In this document: in pieces, positions 33,339-42,200 of the stretch
Layout of the letters: each line of letters opens with the position of its first letter
Position numbering within the stretch: the first letter of the stretch is position 1
NCBI RefSeq assembly: GCF_900111145.1
Contig: NZ_FOIR01000001.1
Location: forward strand, 937,501 to 1,001,500
DNA from: Roseivirga pacifica
GTDB lineage: Bacteria; Bacteroidota; Bacteroidia; Cytophagales; Cyclobacteriaceae
Direction: 5' to 3'
DNA: 64,000 nt
Program-made: the position numbers and the translations under genes
Notes under the pieces: generated by a model
The model's input: the letters and a program-made list of their open reading frames with translations, nothing else
Told to the model about the DNA's origin: nothing
The model's database searches: none

Positions 33339-36300
33339 CTATTTAAGTACCAATTTGAGAGTTTTGTATTTATTGGACTTATCTGTGATACGAACGAGCA
33401 GCATGCCGCGTGGTAAGTTGGTTGATGAAATTACCAACTTTCCACCGGCCTTTGAAAGCTGTTCTTGGTGGTTGAGGAAGAGGGTTCCTGCTGTGTTTAA
33501 TATCTTAATATTTACCTCTTTATCCTCCGAAACGGAGTAGTCTATGTATACATCTTCTCCCTTAATACTTGGGTTAGGGAATAGGGTGTAGATCTCGTCA
33601 TTTGCTGCCTCAATGTACACAGAACGCACTTTTGAGTACTCAAATTCACCCCCAGTATCATTTTGTTTCAACCTATAGAAGTTGAATCCAGAAGCGGGTT
33701 TAGTGTCTACATAATCATAGTAAAGTAAACTGTTGCTATTGCCAGCACCTTCTACATAGCCAATGACTTCAAAGTTTCTGCCATCTGTGCTACGCTCTAT
33801 GGCAAAGAATGCATTGTTGCTTTCTGAAGCGGTGGTCCAATCTAGTTTCACTTGGTTTCTCAAATAGAGATTAGCGGAAAACTCAACCAAGGTAATTGGC
33901 AGAGCAGCGTATTCTGCTGAGCCGAGGGTGTAGTATTGCCCATCGGTAAAATCTACAGTAAACGTAGCGGTTTTCTCTGCTGCATTAGTGCTAGTTGGCG
34001 TTATGTAGCTTGTCCCTGAGGTGAAGTCTCCATCGTTGTCAACCATAAGTCTTAACTGACTTAAGTTGTTGGTACCTATACCTGAAGGACCACTTACCTG
34101 CGAAAGGTCGAATGTAATGGAAACGGCTCCCACAGTTCCGTTTTCTTGAACACGCCATTCTCTAAACAACCTACTACTTATTTCTTCAGGGTTAAACTCT
34201 GTGTTGCCCTCTTCCTTGGTTCCTTCCAAAGCTACATTGTCATTTGCCCAAACTAACCATGAGTTGTCTGCCGAAAAGGATGCGACTTCCATTGTTACAA
34301 TGGCATCGTCATTTTCACTTTTCGATTTTGTTTGAACCAAGCAAGCGCCTTCATCTACTCCAATTCCCGCTATGTCATTGTTATATGTAGCGTTTTCAGA
34401 GAAGTCCCAAACCTCTGTGGTACCATCTGATGCCAAATAGTTTTCCGAAGCCGATTTAGTAATACCGTATTTAATGGCCAGATACGATTCTACCCTTTGT
34501 CTTTCACTTGCCGATAGTGCTTTTGAGAAGACAATTACTTCTGAAATGTATCCGTTGAATTGGCCTGCTACAGTGGCATCGGCATGGTTGCCAATTCCAA
34601 AGGCCGAAGAACCATCTAAGGCTACATCTGCCGAAGTTCCAGAATCAACATTTGATGAATTCATATATAACTCAACCGCGCCATTTCTCACCCTAGTTCC
34701 GGTGGCAATGTATGGTTGGTGATCATTGTAAGTCCCTGGACTTTCAACGGTGAACGAAGAATTGTTGGCGGCATTGAAAATCACCTTGCCTCCTGAAATT
34801 CCTAAGCCATAGTCTGCAAATGTGGCGTCTGTTCCAGTACTAACCAGTGCAGGAGCCAGCTCAAAGTTTTGATCGCTGCTTGTGGTTTGGCCTGTTCTGA
34901 AAACGGCAACCATTGTAAGATCGTCCTCAACCGTATTACCATTACTTGTTTTGATGTAGGTGGCATTGGTAGATTCTGGGTCTATAAATTCTAAAGCGGC
35001 ATTGTTGTTTATCCATTGGCTTGTGTATTGAACATCAACCGGTACGCTACCGCCCAAAGTCTGGTTAGCACCATTTCTTACCGGAGAACCACTTCTGTCT
35101 GCCCAACTAGTAAGCGCTTCACCATCCATATTTCCTACGGTGCCTTCATTCGCTTTAAGCCATAATGCTAAGTCAGTTTCTACTCCTCCAGGGCCGCAAG
35201 TAATGCTAGTGCCAGTGCCTAATGTAAAAAAGTCGCCATTGCTAAAATCAATGTTGTTAAAAGTAATGGTGTTTCCGCTAAATGTTCCGCCTCCATATGT
35301 AGTGCCCGAAGCCATGGTAGACGAGTTGCTCACAATTAGTTTAAAGTCGGAAGAAGCCGTGGAATAGCCCAAATCGGTGAGGTCGAAGGCTACAGAAGTG
35401 TTGCCTACAGTGCCTGTTTCTTGCACTTTCCACACGCGGGTCATTCTTTCAGAAATATCGGCCGGAACATCTGTGGTTTCTACGTTAGCCGCATCAGTGT
35501 CGCCAGCATCGTTCCCCCAAATAAGGAAGGAGTTATCTGTACCAAAAGCATTAGTGTTGGCTGCATTGCTTGCGGCAATAGCATTGTTCCCAATTGTAAC
35601 AATGGCATCAGCATAATCACTTGTCGATTGCTTTTGCTCTAGGCAAGAACCATCGTCTCTTCCTATTCCTGCCACGCCATTATGGTAAGTGCTATTGGCG
35701 GAGTAATCCCAAATAACTGTTGATGAAGAGTTCAGGTAATCGCCTTCGGTAAATGAACCAATACTTTCACCAGGTGTACCATCATTATCGGTATTGTTTG
35801 ATAGCGTAACCCCGTATTTTATGGCTAAATATGATTGTATTTTGGCGTGCTCTGTATCTGTAGGTCTCCCAGAGTATGAAATGATTTCGGCAAACTCTCC
35901 ATTATAGTGTTGTGGGTATCCAGATGCGTTTGGATCACCTAGTCGAGCGATATTGTAATAACTATCGGTAAAAGTTACCTTGCTACCACCTGTCAGAACC
36001 GAGAAATCTCTACCATCAACGTATACTTGTGTTGAGGTTCCTGCACTATTATCTCTAATGCCAAAGAGGTAAGTTTGATCTTGAACGATGGTGTTGGTGC
36101 CATTATAGTCGGAATAAAGCGATTGTCTAACTGCTCTGCGGTAAGAGTTAGTTGGAGATGATGAATTGGCTGCATGGGTAATTAGCTCGTCAACGCCACC
36201 GGTGAAGTTTCCAAGCCAAAGTCCGCCCAGGTTATTGCTAGTGGATGTTTCAAATCCGATAACAGGCCTGAAGGCCGTTGATGCACTAATGTTCTCTTTT

Positions 36301-39044
36301 GGTTTCGTTACAAGGTAGTAGCCTGTGGTGTTAAATCCTCCATCTCCTCTTAGTGTTTCGCTATTGCTGGCATTAAAATTAACAGAAGGGTTGTGGTTAA
36401 TGCTGTTGCTCACATAGTTTGGTCTGTTGCCAGATTGTTCCGGACCATTACCTCCACCAGATCTATCTAGCCAAGTGCTTACATCGTTTCCGTCTTGCTT
36501 TGTGCTAGTGCCAATTCCGGCATTCAGCCAGAGTGTAAGGTTGGTGCTTACTCCGCCCGGGGCGCAGCTAATAAAGCCGGTGCCTAAGGTGAAATATTCT
36601 CCACCCTCAAGATCAACTCCTTCAAAAACTAGTATGCCACTACCGCTGTCGTATGAAACTGGTGTTATAATTTCGGCTGCGCTAAAATCTCCATCCGAAT
36701 CGCTTGATGCGACTAAGAGTGTAAGGTCGTTTAGATCTACTGTTGCGCTTGGGTTAAGCTCACTAACATCGAAAGTCATGGTTAAACTACCCGATTCGCC
36801 TTCTTCGGCAACCCTCCAAGTGCGGATAATTCTTCTGCTTATTAATGATGGCTTTGTTTCAGAATCCGAATCGTCTTTAGATTCGTTGTCATTCCCCCAA
36901 ATGAGCCAGGTGTTATCTTTTGGGAAAGACCCAGTTCTTTCTATTGTAACAACTGAATAGTCATTCTCGCTTTTAGACTTTATTTGCTCAAACTCGGAGG
37001 CATCGTCTCTGCCAATTCCGGCTATGTCGCTATTGTACTCTAGGTAACCTCCTGCACTGGCCGCGGTGGTGGTGTTAAAAATTACATTCCCTTTTGAGTT
37101 AACGTAATTGTAGGCAATGCTTTGATCTAGCGTAATACCATACTTTAGGGCTAAATAGCTTTCTGTTCGGTTGCGCTGCGCAACAGTAAAGTTGTTCGGT
37201 TCATTGCAGTAGATAAACTCGGAAATATGGCCTTCAAAGGCATTGGTGGCACTGTTTGTACCATCATTATACTGCGTATTACCGTCCGACCCACCAAGTT
37301 CAACACCATTTGTATCTGCATAGAGCAAGCCAGCGCCACCACTAAGGGTGCCTATGCTACGTCCGTTTTTGTATATGGTAATGCTACCACTACCTGGTGT
37401 TGTATTTCCGTTCTGTTCAAGTGTAATAATGTACTCTCTATTTTGGTTTATGGTGTCAGATACCGTACTAATATTAGTGCCATTATTCCAAGGGGATCCA
37501 ACGCCATCAGCGGTGCGGTTCCAGGCACTAGCATAAATATCACTGCCTTCTACATAAATGATAATACCGCGAGAAACGCCACCTTGCTCAAAGAGCACTT
37601 GTCTTGAAGTTATATCGGAGGCGTCTGTTCTAAAGGCGATGTTTATGCCTTTTCGCGTGTAAGAGGCTGCAGAATTAAAGTCAATATCTGTATCGCTATT
37701 GGCATCACCATCTTCATTACTTGGAGAGTTGAGTGTTAAAGTGGCATCACTTGGCGATGAATAAAAACCTACTGTTGCGTTGAAGTTTATGTTGGTGGCA
37801 TCTCCATTGGCATAGTAGTCTGGGTTGCTCGTGCTGCCAGTACTAAAATCATTGTTCCCAATCCAATGATCTTGCCAATCGGTTAATTCTCCACCAGATG
37901 CTGTAATGTCATCTTCAGCATTTGCTTTTAGCCAGGTAGAAAGCGAAGACTTGTAACCACCTGGTCCTTTGGCTGGTGTTAAACACTGGTCGGAAGATAC
38001 AGCAGCGGTAACTCCGGCAACTAAATCTAAACCCGATACACTCGCTTTTGTATCTGTAGGGAATGTGGTGATATCGGTAAGGTCGTGAATTGAATCGTCC
38101 ACATCGGCCGCAAAAATGGAGTAACCATAAACTACTTGGCTAGCGCTAATCCCCAATTCGGTAAATGATACTGCAACGCCTTGTACAGTTTGCTCTCCTT
38201 GTGGAGGGTCTGCTTCTTCTCTGAAGGTACCAATGTTTATAAGGGGTAATGGATCTTGCCCTAAGGTTTGCCTTCTTAAAAGCAAAAAATCGTCAAATGT
38301 GGTTAACTCTCCATCTGTCGTAAGGGTTTTTCCGACTCCATAAGGCCAGTCAGATTTAGTAATCTCCACTAAATCAGAAAAACCATCTGGGTTTCCATTG
38401 GCATCGAGCGAGGTAATGGCCGCAACTTTAATGTGGTCGTTTCCTCCACGTTCTACCACCGGAAAGATGGCATTGTTTGGTTCGCAAGTAACTACACCTG
38501 TAAACCAAATAATGTCTACTCTTTCTGTTTCGGCTTGGGCTCCCGCAAGTTCGTCATCTTCGTTCACCAAAATATTGTCGTAACCAGCATTAACCACCCT
38601 GTTTTGATAAATTAGATCAGCGTCCTCAGATTCAGAAGGCGCCAAATCGAGTGTTTCTACTTGTCCCGATGGGTCGGTTAGGAGCTCATACCAAATATTT
38701 ATAAAACGGCTTCCATCGGTGCGTCTAATAATGAGTGTATCTGGAGCTAAAAAGTTGTTATAAACTGTGGAGCCTATGGTGTAAGACTCTACAATTACAT
38801 CATGTCCTCTTCCGAAATTCAGCGTGTAAGGAGTATTTTCAACTATATCTCCACTTGCATCGCTTGGAGCGGTTTGGTTTGAAGTAGTTTCAACGGGTGA
38901 TACGCGTAGGGTGTCAATTCTATTAATGCCGGTTTGGGATATGCTTATGTTGTAGCTACATAGCAATATCATCAAGGAGAATACTCCCCTTGGCAGCGCG
39001 TAGGACATGCTGGAAATGTACCGAGTGCAATAATTGCGTGGCAT
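33339..39044 (-). CDS. Giant secreted LamG-module protein, copy 2 (T9SS cargo)
   Basis: This 1901-residue paralogue has the same plan: an N-terminal region (about 40-350, with TLIIRRTDGSRFINIWYELL), three LamG-like modules (about 353, 826 and 1281), the repeated YLALKYGITL, IAGIGRDD and FLIWGNDAG motifs, a fibronectin-like segment near 1712, and a T9SS type A domain (LFPNPSIKGEDVYIDYSV) from about 1821. The second module carries a Gly/Asn/Asp-rich insertion with an EF-hand-like run of acidic residues (NNTDNDGTPGESIGSFTEGD). The annotated ATG gives a long N-terminus; a second ATG at 39006-39008 gives a better signal peptide (MSYALPRGVFSLMILL). Tandem to the other two copies and presumably diverged after duplication. 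Confidence 0.85.
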   Translation of the reverse strand: MPRNYCTRYISSMSYALPRGVFSLMILLCSYNISISQTGINRIDTLRVSPVETTSNQTAPSDASGDIVENTPYTLNFGRGHDVIVESYTIGSTVYNNFLAPDTLIIRRTDGSRFINIWYELLTDPSGQVETLDLAPSESEDADLIYQNRVVNAGYDNILVNEDDELAGAQAETERVDIIWFTGVVTCEPNNAIFPVVERGGNDHIKVAAITSLDANGNPDGFSDLVEITKSDWPYGVGKTLTTDGELTTFDDFLLLRRQTLGQDPLPLINIGTFREEADPPQGEQTVQGVAVSFTELGISASQVVYGYSIFAADVDDSIHDLTDITTFPTDTKASVSGLDLVAGVTAAVSSDQCLTPAKGPGGYKSSLSTWLKANAEDDITASGGELTDWQDHWIGNNDFSTGSTSNPDYYANGDATNINFNATVGFYSSPSDATLTLNSPSNEDGDANSDTDIDFNSAASYTRKGINIAFRTDASDITSRQVLFEQGGVSRGIIIYVEGSDIYASAWNRTADGVGSPWNNGTNISTVSDTINQNREYIITLEQNGNTTPGSGSITIYKNGRSIGTLSGGAGLLYADTNGVELGGSDGNTQYNDGTNSATNAFEGHISEFIYCNEPNNFTVAQRNRTESYLALKYGITLDQSIAYNYVNSKGNVIFNTTTAASAGGYLEYNSDIAGIGRDDASEFEQIKSKSENDYSVVTIERTGSFPKDNTWLIWGNDNESKDDSDSETKPSLISRRIIRTWRVAEEGESGSLTMTFDVSELNPSATVDLNDLTLLVASSDSDGDFSAAEIITPVSYDSGSGILVFEGVDLEGGEYFTLGTGFISCAPGGVSTNLTLWLNAGIGTSTKQDGNDVSTWLDRSGGGNGPEQSGNRPNYVSNSINHNPSVNFNASNSETLRGDGGFNTTGYYLVTKPKENISASTAFRPVIGFETSTSNNLGGLWLGNFTGGVDELITHAANSSSPTNSYRRAVRQSLYSDYNGTNTIVQDQTYLFGIRDNSAGTSTQVYVDGRDFSVLTGGSKVTFTDSYYNIARLGDPNASGYPQHYNGEFAEIISYSGRPTDTEHAKIQSYLAIKYGVTLSNNTDNDGTPGESIGSFTEGDYLNSSSTVIWDYSANSTYHNGVAGIGRDDGSCLEQKQSTSDYADAIVTIGNNAIAASNAANTNAFGTDNSFLIWGNDAGDTDAANVETTDVPADISERMTRVWKVQETGTVGNTSVAFDLTDLGYSTASSDFKLIVSNSSTMASGTTYGGGTFSGNTITFNNIDFSNGDFFTLGTGTSITCGPGGVETDLALWLKANEGTVGNMDGEALTSWADRSGSPVRNGANQTLGGSVPVDVQYTSQWINNNAALEFIDPESTNATYIKTSNGNTVEDDLTMVAVFRTGQTTSSDQNFELAPALVSTGTDATFADYGLGISGGKVIFNAANNSSFTVESPGTYNDHQPYIATGTRVRNGAVELYMNSSNVDSGTSADVALDGSSAFGIGNHADATVAGQFNGYISEVIVFSKALSASERQRVESYLAIKYGITKSASENYLASDGTTEVWDFSENATYNNDIAGIGVDEGACLVQTKSKSENDDAIVTMEVASFSADNSWLVWANDNVALEGTKEEGNTEFNPEEISSRLFREWRVQENGTVGAVSITFDLSQVSGPSGIGTNNLSQLRLMVDNDGDFTSGTSYITPTSTNAAEKTATFTVDFTDGQYYTLGSAEYAALPITLVEFSANLYLRNQVKLDWTTASESNNAFFAIERSTDGRNFEVIGYVEGAGNSNSLLYYDYVDTKPASGFNFYRLKQNDTGGEFEYSKVRSVYIEAANDEIYTLFPNPSIKGEDVYIDYSVSEDKEVNIKILNTAGTLFLNHQEQLSKAGGKLVISSTNLPRGMLLVRITDKSNKYKTLKLVLK

Positions 39045-39097
39045 TTCTGGTTGATAGGTTGTTGGTACGTTGGTGGTTAAGCAGTGTTTATCTGAGA

Positions 39098-39126
39098 ATT
39101 TTCAGACTTCTTACAAGTCAGAAAAT
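39098..39126 (-). promoter_or_regulatory. Leader hairpin upstream of LamG copy 2
   Basis: ATTTTC-A-GACTT and AAGTC-A-GAAAAT form an 11-pair stem interrupted by one A-A mismatch, with a 5-base loop. It lies 54-82 bases before the start codon. LamG copy 3 has its own leader hairpin at 44890-44920, with a different sequence. Confidence 0.45.
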
Positions 39127-39240
39127 AGCTCGAAGAACGTTTTCTTAGGTATGAAGTGCAAAAAAATGTATTTTTTATAACATTAACAAAGACCGTGTTT
39201 ATAATTTATGTTACGTTTTGTTAATATTTAATAGGCGGGC

Positions 39241-39276
39241 TTTAAACACCATTTTTGGTATAAAATGGTGTTTAAA
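39241..39276 (-). terminator. Hairpin after LamG copy 3
   Basis: TTTAAACACCATTTT (39241-39255) is perfectly complementary to AAAATGGTGTTTAAA (39262-39276) around a 6-base loop: a 15-pair stem just 3' of the copy 3 stop. No long T run follows on the minus strand, so it may act by processing or as a weak bidirectional terminator. Confidence 0.7.
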
Positions 39277-39283
39277 GGAGTGA

Positions 39284-42200
39284 TTACTGTACTATTAGTT
39301 TGAATGAATGCGTGTTGGATCTTCCATCAGTAACCCTAACTAGGTTTAAACCCTTGTTCAGCTTGTAAGAAGTGAGTTCTAATACTCCACTTTCTGGGTT
39401 CAATATTGTCCCAAATTGGTAAAGCATTCGTCCTGTTGCATCTGCAATGGATATTGTAACTGGGGTAGCTTCGCTTACAGCATAGGAGAGGTTGAATTTT
39501 TCTCCTTGCACCACAGGGTTAGGGTAAATAGCAAATGATGATATAGTAGCAGTCTCTTCTACATAAATGGCTTTAATGCTAGAATAGTCATGGTTTCCAT
39601 TAAAGTCTACCTGTTTTAGTCTGTAGTAATTAAAGCCTTGGGTCGGTGTATCCAAAAAGCTGTAGTCATTGATTGCAGTACTGTTTCCGGCTCCATCTCT
39701 TGTTCCGATTTGTTGGAAGTTTCGTCCGTCAAGGCTTCTCTCAATTGCAAAGTAGGCGTTATTGGTTTCCGATGCTGTTGTCCAATTGAGCCTAACCTTA
39801 CCACTACTCAGCTTTTCTGCATTAAAGCTCACCAAGGTAATTGGTAAGGCAGCTGTTTCTTCCGAACCTAGGGTAAAGTACTGCCCATCGGTAAAGTTTA
39901 CGGTAAAGCTCACGGTATTGTCAACTGCGTTGATTGACGATGGACTAAGCAAGCTAGTTCCTGAGGTAAAGTCACCGTCATTATCAATCATCAGCCTCAG
40001 TTGGTTCAAGTTGTTCGTTCCTTGTCCCATAGGACCTGTGATTTCATTTAAGTCGAAGGTAAGTGTAACGTTACCCACAGTTCCGGTTTCTTGCACATAC
40101 CACTCCCTCCATAGTCTACTACTTACTTGCGAGGAATTGTATTCTGTATTTCCATCTTCGCGTGTTCCTTCAATTTCTTGATCGTCATTACCCCAAATGA
40201 GCCAAGAATTATCTGCTCCAAAAGCGGTAGCCGACATTGTAACTAGGGCATCGTCATTTTCACTTTTTGACTTTCGTTGTACCAAACAGCTACCATCGTC
40301 ACGGCCAATACCGGCAATGTCGCTATTGTAGTTGCCTGAGGCTTCGCTGAATGTCCAGATTGAAGTGGAGCCATCGGAAGCCAAGTAATTGGCAGTACTA
40401 TTTCGTGTTATGCCGTATTTTATAGCTAAGTACGACTCTACCTGTTGGCGTTGAGTAGTTGATAGCACACTGCTAAATACGATTACTTCGGCAATTCTTC
40501 CCGCAAATTGGGCATTAACATTAAAGTCATCGTGGTTACCAATACCAAAGCTGGTAGGGCCGGTAAGTGCCGTATTGGTTGAACGTCCGGAAGCCACGTT
40601 GGCAGAATTTACATAGAGCTGGACCGAACCATTTGCCGTAGAGCTAATTCTGGTGCCTGTAACCATATAAGGCTCAAAGTTGTTGTATAGGGTGCCTGCT
40701 GGTGTGCGGGCATTGTTTGTTGTTGCGTTCTCATCGCCAAGCGTATTGTTATTGCCAGCGTTAAAGTGTAGTCGGCCATTGCTCATCCCCAAGCCATAGT
40801 CTTGGTTGCTGGCTGCATCTCCGGCACCAATTAAGGTCGGAGCCGATTCAAACGAGGAGGTAGAGCCTCCTGCTTGACCAGTTTCGAAAATGGTGATCAG
40901 TGTCATGCTACCCGAAACATCGTTTCCATTAGTGGTTTCCATATAAGAAGCATTCAAAGAGCCTGGATCCGTAAACTCTATTGCAGGATTAAAATTGATC
41001 TCGCTGGCCTCGTAGGTTGGCTCCACTGGCACTGTACCGCCTCCGTCTACTTCTACGGCACCTCTTAGTGCGGCACTTTGATCATCCCAAGTGTTTAGGT
41101 CTTCACCATCGGTGGTGGTGCCTGTGCTTTCGTCTGCACGAAGCCAAAGTGCAAGGTTTGTGGTAACTCCGCCTGGGCCACATGTAATGCTGTTCGATGT
41201 ACCCAGTGTAAAGTAATCGCCATCGGCAAAGTCTATATTGTCGAAGGTAATTACGTTGCCATTTACTGTTCCACCTGTTACGGTTGTAGCATTCGACATA
41301 TCTCCATCATCAGAGTCTATTAGTAATTTAAAGTCTGAAGCGCGAGTACCATAGCCAAGGCCTGTTAAGTCGAATGAAATAGATGTTTCACCCACCGTTC
41401 CGGTTTCATCCACGCGCCAGACTCTACGCATGCGTTGATCAACACCGGTTGGAAGGTCGTCATCACCATCTCCGCTATTAATGGCGTTACCTTCCGTAGC
41501 AGAAGCGGCATCGCTTCCCCAAATTAGGAAAGAGTCGTCTGCTCCAAAGCTATTTGGGTTGCTCACATTATCTGTGTAAATGCCACCATTACCAATAGTA
41601 ACTATGCTACCAGCGTTTGTGCTTTTAGATTGTTTTTGTTCTAGGCAAGAGTTGTCATCTCGGCCAATTCCTGCTATGTCGGCATCGTAACTTCCATGGG
41701 TAGATGCGTTCCAAATTGTGCCACCATCAGATGCCACATAGTTTTGCGCAGTATTCTGATCTAGCGTTAAGCCATACTTTATAGCCAAATACGATTGAAT
41801 TCGGTTGTGTTCAGCATTGCTTGGTCTTGAAGAGAATGATATGATTTCCCCAATTCTACCACCAAAATGATTGCCCGTTAGAAAGTCGTTGGTTGCGGTA
41901 TAACTTGCAATTTCATAATCAACATTAGCCGAAGTTAAGAATGATCCAGAGCTCAGGTTGGCACGTGAGCGTCCGTTTACAAACATGTCTGTGCTAGAAT
42001 TGCCAGAGTTGTTCTTGATGCTCAACATATAGGTTTGGTTGGCATTTACAGAAGATACGTTGGCACTAGAAATACCCCTTCTCCATCTTGTTCCGGTACC
42101 TCCAATTGCATGCGTGATCACTTCTTCAGTAAAGGCACCAGTTACAGAACCTAAGGCCAGTGCGCCAAACTCATCGGAGGCTCCGGCAGGTACATTAAAG